64,000 nucleotides of DNA from Loripinus fragilis (Eukaryota > Mollusca > Bivalvia > Lucinida > Lucinidae), in contig OZ026517.1 of the NCBI GenBank assembly GCA_964019695.1, positions 50,833,672 through 50,897,671 on the forward strand, written 5' to 3'. Positions 53,139 through 63,900 of this stretch are shown here, piece by piece; the first letter of the stretch is position 1; each line of letters begins with the position of its first letter. The notes beneath the pieces were generated by a model. It was not told where the DNA came from and ran no database searches. It saw nothing but the letters and a program-made list of their open reading frames with translations. The position numbers and the translations under genes were made by a program.

Positions 53139-53224
53139 ATCATGTCTAAAAATAATGTCATAGCCAGAAGTTAAATAACTCTTTGGTGACAAGAAACACA
53201 ATTGGAATAAAAGTAAGTAAGGGT

Positions 53225-53480
53225 GCAAAGATCAGGAATCAATACAATCAAGTACCACACCTGACCCAGGATACCAATGGGAGAGTGACAAACTCACAGT
53301 AAGACACCACAAACGAGAGCCAAGAGGTCAGTCCTTTCCCAGCAGGTGACCGCAAAGCACATATAAACAGATGCACACAAAGACATAGCAAACACAAGAC
53401 AGAACAAAAAACAAAAGATCCACAAAAGAAGTACCGCCTTGGAACGGTCAGTAAAATATTTTACTGGAGGGCTTAAACCG
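53225..53480 (-). repeat. Inverted copy of the repeat next to TALDO1 exon 1
   Basis: ATCAAGTACCACACCTGACC, GACACCACAAACGAGAGCC and GTCAGTCCTTTCCCAGCAGG are the complement of 2490-2600. A similar but weaker match occurs near 17010-17110. Confidence 0.7.
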
Positions 53481-53847
53481 GTTTAACGGCGCCAACCTCA
53501 CCCTTAATTCAGATGTGGATCAAGACACATAGATATTTGGTTTGCATGAAAGACCCCTAACTTATCAATGCATCATCTCCTAAAACATATAAATCAAGAT
53601 ATAACAAGGAGATAAAGCAAAGATAAGGACTCAACAGTAAATAAAACTGAATACTGGAGCAAAAGAAATCCAACAGGTAAACCCCAGTGGGCCCGACAAA
53701 CAGCCAAAGTATCAGGCCCCTATCATCTCATCAATAGATAAGTCTTTAAGTCGGAACCATCATAGAGTCTCTTTGACTCTAAACACTCTTAAACACTCTT
53801 TGAAGTAAAGCAATAATTTTTTTTTAATTTCTCATGAAATGATCACT

Positions 53848-54740
53848 TCTGTAAGAGCTACTATGTATGACATGATGTTATCTACTGAATAACAGTAATG
53901 TCATATGATAGTTAAATTTATGTATAGATTGTATGAATGTTTATAGTCATTTCATATAGGTCTGAAATAATGTATAGTCAATGTGTCTTTGCATATAGTT
54001 CTGAAGTAGATAATTGCACCCATCAAGCGTCACATCATTGTGTCCTAAGATAACCATTGGTAGCACATGGATTAGAATTTTTCTCAGCAAAGTGTATGTT
54101 CATTATAGATAAGTATATTTTGCATATGCCAAGTAAAGGAAATGTGTGACAATGCTTTATTCACATTTGCACAAACTTGATATTAAACTCTATGCAATAA
54201 TCTTTTGTGCAAGATCTACTTTGTATAACATGATGTTATCTACTGAATAACAGGACTGCCATACGATAGTTGAGTTAATGTATAGATTGTATACATGTTT
54301 CTAGTCATTGTATGTAGGTCTGAGGTAACGCATGTATTGTCATTGTGTCATTGCATATAGTTTTGAAGTCCAGAATAATTTCACCCACCGAGAGTCACAG
54401 CCTTGTGTCCTAAAATAAACATTGGTAGCACAATGAGTTATTTTTTTTACAAAGTGCATGTTTGTTAAAGATATGTATATGCAGTGGCTCAGTTGTAGAG
54501 TGCTTGACTCGAGATGAAGGGGCCCAGACTCGAGCCTCAACAGCATCACTGCACTGTGTCCTTGCGCAAGACACATTTATCCTAGCTTAGTACTGGTTTC
54601 AACCCAGGAAGACCTGTCCCTTTATAACTGAAAGATTGTTGATGGGACGTAAAGAATCAAATCAAACAAAAAACCAAACAGTATATTTTGTAGAAGCATG
54701 TGAAAATGCTTTATTTGCTTTTTGACAAACTCCATATTAT
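53848..54740 (+). repeat. ~360-bp tandem duplication, second copy split by a SINE
   Basis: ACATGATGTTATCTACTGAA at 53870 recurs at 54228; TCATTGTGTCCTAAGATAA recurs as CCTTGTGTCCTAAAATAA. The first copy continues AAGTATATTTTGC; the second is interrupted there by the SINE at 54481 and resumes AGTATATTTTG at 54680. Confidence 0.85.
54481..54680 (+). mobile_element. tRNA-derived SINE (family 1), datable by a duplicated empty site
   Basis: GCAGTGGCTCAGTTGTAGAG head and the usual tail. GTATAT flanks both sides (54475-54480 and 54681-54686). The neighbouring repeat copy shows the site before insertion. Confidence 0.88.
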
Positions 54741-54951
54741 GTTTGATCTGTAAGAAGTCTAAATAGTCGCTGAAACCAGATATTATATTGTTTAAAAATT
54801 TTGTCAACAAATTGCTTGCAAATTTACAATTTGCTGTTGCTTGTACCTTTGCTATTTGAGCACACTCTGTGCCATTATGAACAAAACTCAACCTGGTGGT
54901 TGTAAGAATATTACAAATTACAAATGCTGATTTGGGTATAATTCAAGGAAT

Positions 54952-55294
54952 TAGGTGACATGAGATTTCCTGTGACCGGCAAAGGTTCGGGTCAAGTCTG
55001 ATCAGAGCCTTTGTGCTAGTAGCCAATACCACAACTGGTCCTGATAGCAAACTCCATTTAACTCTCCATTTAACTGCTATTCATTGTAGCAAAGTTGCAT
55101 ATTTAGAATAGGAGCTTAAAATTGGATCAAGTGTGATGTTTTTCAATTATCATCGATTATTACCAAAAACACTATCAAACGAAGTTTTTGATTGATCATC
55201 GATTATAATTGGTGATTATAATTGATCATCGATGCAACGCTTAAGTTTACACTTGTCAAAATGCCACATTTTTGGAAATCACATGTCATGGCTC
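54952..55294. mobile_element. MITE of the GAGCCGYGAC family with a replaced centre
   Basis: GACATGAGATTTCCTGTGAC and GGAAATCACATGTCATGGCT are the ends. The middle (about 55020-55230) differs from other copies and contains ATTGATCATCGATTAT three times. Confidence 0.65.
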
Positions 55295-55299
55295 TTTTT

Positions 55300-55755
55300 T
55301 TGCTCTTTTTTATTTTTAAGTGCTTTTTTTACTTTTTATTGTCAATGTTCTTAATGAAACCTAAGTTTACCATCTATAAATCTTCTTTTTATATCTATAC
55401 TGTATGCTAGATATACACAGTTAATATTGCCAAAGAGCTTTATGCATCAGGGGGGTGCTATTTTGGCCCGCATAGGGGCTAAAAATGCTTTTCACCATTT
55501 TGTTCTTATTGGTTTATTAGAACAATATACCAAGTTTAAAAGTAAAACTTTTAAATTGACGTTTATCTTTGCTATGGTTACCAAAAACGGACATCAAAAT
55601 GGGCTAAAAAATGGAAAAGCGAACATTTTGGAACAAATTTGAGACATTTGACAGAGAAATTAACGTAAACTCAAACAAGATATTTTACCAGGTGATAAAA
55701 ATTATCAGAACACATAACATATTAAAAGCTTTTTAGGTATGTAGCTATGCTGATA
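55300..55755. other. No gene recognised
   Basis: A+T-rich; two short frames at 55222-55642 without motif. Confidence 0.5.
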
Positions 55756-55759
55756 TCTA

Positions 55760-56620
55760 ATTATCCCTGACAAAGTTGGAGGGATATAGTTTTGGCGTCG
55801 CCCGTCCGTCGCATTTTTGTCCATCCACATCTCAGAACTACTGGTCAGATTTGATACATATTTGGTACACAATAAGTATCAAGTACTCTGATATCCTATA
55901 AGTTTCGTCAAAATCGACCCTTAAAACTTTAGTTATTGCCCTTGTTGGAATTTTTAGGCAATTATAATGCAAGTCTATGTTAGCAAAATGTTAACGGGTT
56001 GCTCCACTGAACAAAATGTTATCAAGAGCTAGGCAAAAGGAAATGGCTATAAACCACCTTTCCTTAACCATTGTTTCCTGCTTGCAATTATTCATCGCAT
56101 TACCCTCAAAATAGGGCAACAATGAACCGAATGGAAAATCTAAAAAGATATCTAAACTTCTTAACCAGTAATCCAAACTCTTAAAATAATTTCAGTGATG
56201 TATTCGGCATAATGCCCTCTGCTAAATTTGGGCAAAAGGTTTGATACCAGTAAAATGCATTTAAGCCCCCCGGTGGCTTAGGCTGCTGTCCGTTCTAAGG
56301 CGGTGGTTTTGTTGTTGTTGACTTTTTGTTTATTGTTACTCCCATTGTGGGAGTCTGTAATTGTTCTATGTTTTGTTGTACGTTACTTTATGTCCACTCT
56401 AGTATTATAATCATCTTGGTGGGGAAGAGAGAGAGAGCTGGTTGCTTTGCTTAATTTGTCTTCCTGGTGTCTTGTGATGGTTGAGCAGCTCTTCCTCCCG
56501 GTACCACGGGGTTGTCTGCGGTTTATGATTGTGGTATTTCCTGATCATACTCACTTACTATTTTTGATCCCACAAAACAAAATGGCCACCAGAGCTTAAA
56601 AGTGAAATAGGGTTTAAAGA
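55760..56620 (+). repeat. Degenerate array element split by an RT 3' end
   Basis: GGAGGGATATAGTTTTGGCG with CCCGTCCGTC is the kind of start seen in the array elements. The body has AATGCCCTCTGCTAAATTTG then, after an insert, AAAATGGCCACCAGAGCTTA, matching the 40727 family. Confidence 0.6.
56240..56570 (+). mobile_element. 3' end of the RT retroelement family (copy C)
   Basis: Nearly identical to 34365-34690: GTTTGATACCAGTAAAATGC, GGCGGTGGTTTTGTTGTTG, TATTGTTACTCCCATTGTGG, TTCCTGATCATACTCACTTA. It starts abruptly inside an unrelated repeat, so it is a 5'-truncated retroelement insertion of 330 bp. Confidence 0.85.
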
Positions 56621-57450
56621 CATACCAGCCCATGTTTGAAATGATAAGATTGATATTTTGTCGCATGCCCCTTCAAAATTCTGTTATGCTAAAACTAAAA
56701 ACTAAAAATAGAAATCATATCAAACTTTTCCTTCATCATTGGTCAGAAAAATATACAATATACAAATTCAAATATTCCTAAAATATCATCTACAAAAATG
56801 CACTCTGCTTAGCCTACAAGAACTAAAATCACAAGACATCGTTTCCATCAGTACTCTCAGTGCTTTGATTAAACTAGCCTTTGGCTAGCCAGGCCTATGT
56901 AGTAAAGTTAGTAAAGGCTCGTTTTACTTTATTTTTCAGCTTTTAACCATGTTCACAGATCCTATTAAATAGAAGAGTATACAACATGTACATTTATTTG
57001 TTGGTGCTTCCAAAGATCTATTCACAAGCTATAACCTATCAGTCTGGGAAAGGAACCATTCCTTAACTATCTGCTGAATCCTAATGCTGGTGTGTTGAGG
57101 CAGAAGAGTACAAAGATGCAGCACTTTTTGGCTAAATGGAACATCTTACATTCTGCTACAAGACCATAAACTCTGCTGTTAGACACCATCTCATGATCTG
57201 TGCACTACAACCAGGTCCAAGAAAAGACCTAACAAGAGTTAGACAGCGTTAAGAAGCTTCACAAGTTTGAATATTTGTGTTTCTATAGATCTACACAATG
57301 AAGCTGATTTGATTGCACCTTACAATTCGCATGATAGATTATAGAAGACTCTGACACTTACAGGCTGCTGTACAGAACTATTGTGCTTTCTACACATGGG
57401 TGAAAGTTTAAAATTTCCAAAATCCTGAATTTTGAAACTCCACCTCAAAA
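56620..57450. other. No gene recognised
   Basis: Unassigned sequence with no long frame and no repeat partner in the window. Confidence 0.5.
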
Positions 57451-57458
57451 TGTACAAA

Positions 57459-57889
57459 CAGGGTTCGCACAGACCTGGAAAAGTCCTTGAATTTGACCTT
57501 GGTCCTGGAATTTGAAAAAAGTGCCCTTTGTCCTTGAATTGTCCTTGAATTTTGTAAAATCATCCTTGAAAATATGAATTAGTCCTTGAAAAATATAAAA
57601 TACGAGTCCTTTCGGATTTATGGGATGCGCAAAAAAACCTTTGTGAAAATCACTAGATACACGTCCAAGAGCAAGGTGTGACTCGTATTCTATTCAATTT
57701 GTGCGATAGTCCAGGTTTTTATCAACGGAATCAGAATCAAAGAAAACTAGTGCACCTTTTCACTTTGATGTTTTCGGCTGAAAAAGTGCATTTTTTCACA
57801 TTGTTTTATACGAAATTGGGAAGAAATTGAGTCCTTGAAAACTGAAAAAAGTCCTGAAATTCTTTTTTCCCATTTCCGTACAAACCCAG
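57459..57889. mobile_element. CAGGGTTCGCAC element, 431 bp, 6-bp duplication
   Basis: Starts CAGGGTTCGCACAGACCTGG and ends CGTACAAACCCAG, flanked by TACAAA (57453-57458 and 57890-57895). The interior repeats GTCCTTGAA about seven times. Same termini as 24457 and 63901. Confidence 0.8.
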
Positions 57890-57899
57890 TACAAACTAT

Positions 57900-58540
57900 C
57901 AACATTTTTTTAAAAATCTCAAATTCAGAAAGTTTGCAATCTAAGTAAGGAAACTATTACAATCTGTTGAATTCTGCATTATAGGCTGACTTACAAGATA
58001 AAGTCAGCTCAAATTCTGAATTCAGGAATAATCTTGAAAACTTTCACCAATGGATGTCTACAAGGAAAACCCATAAAGTGCTGCCAGAAAGTGCTGTGTA
58101 ATTGCATAGAGAAGAGCAATGACAATCTTATTTTGTGTTTTAGGGGGACAAAGACAAATTTTAGTAGATTAAGTAGGCCTCTAAATCAAGGATGTATTGA
58201 AAAATTACTTGTTAATGGGAAATGACAAGTAACTATTATGAACACTTTTTCAATTTATTCACCTAAAATACTAAACCTTATGGAAACTAACAAACTACAT
58301 TATATATACATCAGGTTGGCTATCAGGGGCCAGCTCCAAGATCGTAACTCCCAGCTCACAGGCCCACGCCACGAGGAATTGCAGAAGAGACCGGCCAGTA
58401 TGCACTGGTCAGTTTAAAAATGGCATTGTTGAAGCACAGCCGGTCTCTTATACCCCTCCCAATCGGCGGGCCTAAGCAGTAATTGTGAAGACACATTGAC
58501 CTACTTTAGATTTTGGCCAGGTTTCCCTCTGCTAGATTTG
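57900..58540. other. Unassigned, with one small inverted pair
   Basis: AGAGACCGGC at 58388 and GCCGGTCTCT at 58440 are inverted. The 63-codon frame at 58034-58225 has no motif. Confidence 0.45.
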
Positions 58541-58547
58541 TTACAAT

Positions 58548-59090
58548 TTTAAACTAAGTAGCTCATGTCAGAGTCTATTACAATATTTTAAACTAAGTAG
58601 CTCATGTCAGAGTCTATTACAGTATTTTAAACTAAGTAGCTCATGTCAGAGTCTATTACAATATTTTTAACTAAGTAGCTCATGTCAGAGTCTATTACAA
58701 TATTTTAAACTAAGTAGCTCATGTCAGAGTCTATTACAATAATTATAACTAAGTAGCTCATGTCAGAGTCTATTACAATATTTTTAACTAAGTAGCTCAT
58801 GTCAGAGTCTATTACAGTATTTTAAACTAAGTAGCTCATGTCAGAGTCCATTACAATATTTTAAACTAAGTAGCTCATGTCAGAGACTATTACAATATTT
58901 TTAACTAAGTAGCTCATGTCAGAGTCTATTACAATATTTTAAACTAAGTAGCTCATGTCAGAGTCTATTACAATAATTATAACTAAGTAGCTCATGTCAG
59001 AGTCTATTACAATATTTTTAACTAAGTAGCTCATGTCAGAGTCTATTACAATATTTTTGACTAAGTAGCTCATGTCAGAGTCTATTACAA
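58548..59090 (+). repeat. 39-bp minisatellite, about 14 copies
   Basis: Unit AACTAAGTAGCTCATGTCAG plus AGTCTATTACAATATTTTA. Variants (AATAATTAT, AATATTTTTA) recur in order, suggesting that blocks of units duplicated together. Confidence 0.95.
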
Positions 59091-59878
59091 GAGGCGGAGA
59101 CCTTGTTCTTGTGGGTAAGGCTCCTTTTATTTTTCAAAGAGGAGGAGACCTTGTTCTTGTGGGTAAGGCTCCTTTTATTTTTCAAAGAGGTGGAGACCTT
59201 GTTCTTGTGGGTAAGGCTCCTTTTATTTTGTTTCAAAGAGGTGGAGACCTTGTTCTTGTGGGTAAGGCTCCATTTTATTATTCAAAGAGGTGGAGACCTT
59301 GTTCTTGTGGTAAAGGCTCCTTTTTATTATTCAAAGAGGTGGAGACCTTGTTCTTGTGGTAAAGGCTCCTTTTTATTATTCAAAGAGGTGGAGACCTTGT
59401 TCTTGTGGGTAAGGTTCCTTTTTATTATTCAAAGAGATGGAGACCTTGTTCTTGTGGGTAAGGCTCCTTATATTTTCCAAAAGAGTTGGAGACCTTGTTC
59501 TTGTGGGTAAGGCTCCTTTTATTTTCTAAAAGAGGTGGAGACCTTGTTCTTGTGGGTAAGACTCCTTTTATTTTGTTTCAAAAGAGGTGGAGACCTTGTT
59601 CTTGTGGGTAAGGCTCCTTTTATTTTGTTTCAAAGAGGTGGAGACCTTGTTCTTGTGGGTAAGGCTCCTTTTATTTTGTTTCAAAAGAGGTGGAGACTTG
59701 TTCTTGTGGGTAAGGCTCCTTTTATTTGTTTCAAAGAGGTGGAGACCTTGTTCTTGTGGGTAAGGCTCCTTTAATTTTTAAAGAGTTGGAGACCTTGTTC
59801 TTGTGGGTAAGGCTCCTTTTATTTTGTTTCAAAAGAGTGGAAACCTTGTTCTTGTGGGTAAGGCTCCATTTATATTTC
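59091..59878 (+). repeat. ~50-bp minisatellite, about 16 copies
   Basis: Unit GAGGTGGAGACCTTGTTCTT, GTGGGTAAGGCTCCTTTTAT and a variable T-rich joint (TTTTGTTTCAAA or TATTCAAA) of 49-52 bp. All three + frames stay open for long stretches (for example RGGDLVLVGKAPFIFQ), which follows from composition. It lies inside the 39-bp array, whose remnant resumes at 59880. Confidence 0.95.
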
Positions 59879-59879
59879 A

Positions 59880-60165
59880 ACTAGCCCATGTCAGGGTCTA
59901 TAACAAATACAGTCATAGTCTATTACAAAATTCTATCACAAGCCCATATGAAGACACTTTAACTCAGTTCAGAACTATCTTAAACAAGAAGTCCATGTTA
60001 TCATGGGAATGTCACCGTGATTACTTGATATTTTGCCTCATAGTTTAAAAACAGTTGAACTAATACTGTTATTGTTCTCATAAATAATTCTTATTTGGAT
60101 TTTCAGTATTAAAACATAGCATTATATGGCCATAGAAATTCAGTCACGTACCTTACCACCTTTAA
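59880..60165. other. Remnant of the 39-bp array, then unassigned
   Basis: CTAGCCCATGTCAGGGTCTA and AGTCATAGTCTATTACAAA are decayed units of the 58548 array. Nothing recognised from 59945 on. Confidence 0.6.
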
Positions 60166-60172
60166 CCGATAT

Positions 60173-60407
60173 GAGCCACGACATGAGACCCCCAACTATG
60201 CGGCACACGTGACCAGCAAAGTCCCTGATCAGCCTGTGCATACGGGCAACCTGATCAGAGCGTTTCTAATCATTGAATATTCTATGAGTGTCAAGCTACC
60301 GACCGAACATCATTTGGAGTTTCTTAGCTTAAAAGGAGGCTGCACAGGCTCACCCGAGTCCACACCTGTCAAAATACTACACCGCCGGAAATCACATGTC
60401 TCAGCTC
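60173..60407. mobile_element. MITE of the GAGCCGYGAC family, ATAT duplication
   Basis: GAGCCACGACATGAGACCCC left and ATCACATGTCTCAGCTC right. ATAT lies at 60169-60172 and 60408-60411. The interior is as in 26734 and 46432. Confidence 0.85.
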
Positions 60408-60414
60408 ATATATA

Positions 60415-61090
60415 AGTACAGGCTGATATGATGAAATTTGCACGCTGACATTTCCATGATACAAAGCTATTGTAACTCACATCGTAAATGATCAAAACAT
60501 TAACATTTAGGGGACTGATAAACAAAATACATATTATTCTAAAATAAATCCTAAAGACTGTACATCATCATTTACATACTAATTAAGGACATAGCCACCT
60601 TCCCAAGTCATTATTTTTCAATTAATTGAAACCAGTCAGAATACACAACTAAGACGAAAGCCTGGGAATATGTCAGATAATACACTGAGCTAATTGATGG
60701 CTATTCAATTATGTTTCATGTGGTGAGGACACAGCTATCAGGTATGCACTTGTTAGATAAGAATTGAGCCTCAATATACAAAAGGAAAAGTCTAAAATGT
60801 TTGAATTATCTGATTTGTTACTGATCTAGCTGAACTTTAAACTAGTCAGGGTCTAGGCTATGGGAAGGTATATGATAGTGATTGCCTTTGTAGCCCCTGA
60901 TCAAGGTAGAACCAAAGGTAAAACACAAATGCAATTAAGAGTATATATGGTAGGCTCCCACTATGATAAACTCTCATTCAAAGATGAAAGAGATTTGGAT
61001 AATTACAGATAATGCTAGGTTGGTGTATAATGGCCTTACCCACACTTTCCCAGTAATCTTAACATTAATGCATGTGTATTCCATAGCTAT
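60415..61090. other. Flank of the DIRS element, nothing recognised
   Basis: The 3' terminal repeat of the tyrosine-recombinase retroelement should lie here, but I could not define it by eye. Confidence 0.4.
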
Positions 61091-61095
61091 TGGGA

Positions 61096-62118
61096 TTAGT
61101 GCTTATGTATGACTTTAGACATTGCTGTTTGAGTGTCTTTGATGACAGATTTGGGAGTGTCAATGTAGCTTTGATAGCAGTTTGAAGACCATCTTCCAAG
61201 TTTCTGGATTAAGTGGTCCTCAATTCGATGCAAGGCACAGTGGGTGGCGGCTCCCCGCCTAAGGCTGTGCCCACTGAACTTAGAGCTGTCCAGACCAATG
61301 CTTCCTACTAGAAGCTTGAGTTTCTCAATGAAAAATTTTCTTGTCACTGGCTTACCAAAATTTGTAACGAAAAAAGGTTCATTCATGTCCATAGAATTTG
61401 GGAAATGGCTTCCTCTGATTTGCTTATACTTTACTATACTTTCATAAGCACACAAACTTGAATTAGTTTTAAATACCAACAGAGAAACACCTTTACGAAA
61501 AGGGTCTTATTTAGACTGTTTCAAAAAGACAGACAAATGGTCATCATTGATTACAATGTCATTTAAAGTCAGATTCTCATCATGTGCAAATTTATTATGT
61601 ACTGTGAATTCACCGCAACGTAAAAAACCAAAATAAACTAAAAGGATCATGGCTGTCATTAGAGCATTAGTATACATGTCAAAAAAGCCCTTTTCTATGC
61701 TCTGACATAATTGAAAAAGAATATTCCCAGTAATGGGCATCTTAGGATTCCTGTTTAAACCTTGAATTCTTTTAATACCTGTCAGAGCAGCATGTAAACG
61801 TTGAACATTCATATTTACAAATGGAGATGTGACTCCTTGAACCATATAAGCATGTCTTATACCACATAAATACAGTTTTATTGTGCTGTACTTAAATTTT
61901 AGTTTTTGAAAACAGTAGGCAACAAAGTCTACTAGATTGTTCTCAGTAGTTTGTGGCAATAATGAACAATCAAATATTAATCCTTGCAGCAATAGAAATT
62001 GAATAAAAGTTTTATATCCAGTGTTATAAGCTGCTCTTGTTGACTTACTAACAGAATTAATTAAAAGAATGTTCACAGTGTTTTGAAATTCCATAGCAGC
62101 TTCTCTGGCTCGGGGCAC
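61096..62118 (-). pseudogene. Tyrosine recombinase of the DIRS-type element
   Basis: This integrates the retroelement by site-specific recombination rather than by a DDE integrase. The N-terminal core-binding part runs from MPRAREAAMEFQ through STRAAYNTGYKTFIQFLL. The catalytic part has GFLRCGEFTV (first Arg), GHSLRRGAATH (His-x-x-Arg), LGRWSS and the nucleophile region CYQSYI. An in-frame TAA at 61507-61509, after FLKQSK, splits it into two frames; both parts are in the same frame, so a single nonsense change is the only visible defect. The start overlaps the end of the RNase H frame by 46 bp in another frame. Confidence 0.92.
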
Positions 62119-63704
62119 TGGGTGGCTTGTGGGTCTGCGTCTGGCCGTAGTCTCTTGAATTTCTCCACCTGAAGACGTGACAAAAGATCAGCGTAAACAT
62201 TTTTTCTGCTCTCAATGTAAATTGAGGAAAAATTAAAGTTATTTATCAATGCAAGCCAGGTCAGTGTTCTCATTAATTTCATAATGTGTGGACATTTTGA
62301 CCTCCCTTTACATAAGATAGAAACCACACTTTGGTTGTCACACACAAACATTATTTTCTTTGTTTTCCACTCTTTTCCAAAAATATATGCTGCCACAACA
62401 ATAGGATAAAGTTCCATAAATGCCATTGAAGCTAAATTATCCGGTATTGTTGGCATTTTTGGTGGCCATTTCTCACTGGTCCAATGTGTTTTATACACCA
62501 CTGAGAATCCAGCTGTTGAGGCAGCATCAGTATATAACTGAATATCAAAAGAATTTGTGAAATCTCTTTCATAAAATAAAGAAACACCATTCCAATTTGT
62601 AAGAAACTCTATCCACATGTAAAGGTCCTGTCTACATTCAGAATTTAAATGCACATAATGATAAAGTTCCGAAACAGATGAAGCAAGGGACAAAAGGTAG
62701 GAAACAAAAGCCCTGCCTGCTAGTATGACACGAGAGGCAAAGTTCATGTGACCTAACAGTTGTAATAATTCCCTTTTTGTACAGGACCTTTTGGATAGAA
62801 GTTCTTTAATGAATTACACGATTCTTTCCACTTTATTCATAGGTAATCTGCACTGCATCTTATCCGAATCAAGAATAACCCCCAAGTATTCCAGGCATGT
62901 ACATGGGCCCTCTAGTTTTTTCTCACTTAAGGGAATACACAAACTATTAAATATGTATATCATAGTCGAGTAAGTATTTTCACCGCTAGCATTGGGCATA
63001 TCAATGGTAAGAAAATCATCCAGTAAGTGTAATATGCATCTGATATTGTAGTTATTTGTTGCTATCCAACATACAGCCCTGGCGAGGGAGTCAAAAATTT
63101 TTGGAGAAGACCTACATCCAAAGGCAAGTCTTGTTAGAACATAGTATCTTCCCTCCCACTTGACAAGAAATAAGTGCCACTGGTCTTTCCTTATCGGGCA
63201 ATGTTTGAAGGCATCCTGAATATCAAATTTACAGAGCACAGCCCCCTTCCCAAATTCACAAATCTTTTTGATAGCATCATCAATTTTTACATAGCTTAAA
63301 GTGCACTGATCTTTGTCTATCAAATCATTTATACTTATATGATTTGTGGAGTTATGAGGGGACGATAGGTCAATAATTAATCTTTTCTTTCCAGAATATT
63401 TTCCTGCGGCTATACCAATACGGCTTACTCGATATTCCTCATAAGGAGCTTTGGAAAATGGCCCATAAGCAAATCCTTTAGCACATTCTGTTGTTAGAAG
63501 TTCTTTAACTGATACCGCATTATCTTGAGCGCTCAACAAATTTTTACATTCCTTAGTTTTTAAGTTAGTTTCTGATATCAAAGTATCAAAACCATATTCC
63601 AATCCCGAACATAAATACTCTACAAAGTTTGAGTCTGGGTGACATTTTAACTCCTGCCGCAGCCCCCTGAAGTTTATTTGGGTGGAGGGTAATTTATCAT
63701 GTAG
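62073..63704 (-). pseudogene. Reverse transcriptase-RNase H of the DIRS-type element
   Basis: It copies the element RNA into DNA. In reading order: a leader with HPDSNFVEYLCSGLEYGFDT; RT with KRLIIDLSSPHNS, the catalytic CKFDIQDAFKHCPI, RLAFGCRSSPKIFD and LLDDFLTID (catalytic DD); then a TAA at 62814-62816; then, in the same frame, FIKELLSKRS, GHMNFASRVI and the RNase H domain with LYTDAAS (Asp), FMELYPIVVA (Glu), VCDNQSVV (Asp) and YADLLSR (Asp). The frame is open from 63704 apart from the one TAA. All catalytic residues remain, so decay is slight. Confidence 0.93.
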
Positions 63705-63880
63705 TCAATTTCTTTTGAAGGCTGTAAGTTGTTTTGGAGCTTGTTTGCTTACATTTGTGATTTGCTGGACTGAACACTGTTTAAGACCATGAGAGATAGA
63801 ACCACAATTCTTACAAATATGTGAATAAAAGCACTTTTCCTTTTTACAACCATGATTGTTAAAGAAGTGACAGATTAGTT
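63705..63880 (-). pseudogene. Gag C-terminal zinc-finger segment of the DIRS-type element
   Basis: Minus strand reads CHFFNNHGCKKEKCFYSHIC then KNCGSISHGLKQC: a CCCH-like finger followed by a CX2CX4HX4C knuckle, an arrangement known for Gag of tyrosine-recombinase retroelements. It ends at a TGA (63705-63707) that is in frame with the RT, so this is either the true Gag stop or a further nonsense codon in a fused protein. The N-terminal Gag is missing. Confidence 0.75.
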
Positions 63881-63900
63881 TGTTCTGACTAACACTTGAA

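Larger units (their letters stand above)
61096..63900 (-). mobile_element. DIRS/Ngaro-type tyrosine-recombinase retroelement (partial)
   Basis: Order on the minus strand: Gag zinc fingers (about 63880-63705), RT-RNase H (63704-62073), tyrosine recombinase (62118-61096). RT fused to a DIRS-type RNase H and followed by an overlapping recombinase frame defines the group. No methyltransferase domain was seen between RNase H and recombinase. The Gag side is cut by a CAGGG-type insertion at 63901 and runs off the window. Confidence 0.92.

Noticed and set aside
58548..59090. CRISPR-like array of regular repeats
   Set aside because: The units are directly contiguous without unique spacers and the genome is eukaryotic; it is a minisatellite.
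59072..59774. Overlapping repeat-rich frames (RGGDLVLVGKAPFIFQ and others)
   Set aside because: Several frames are open at once in a minisatellite with variable unit length; no conserved frame or domain.
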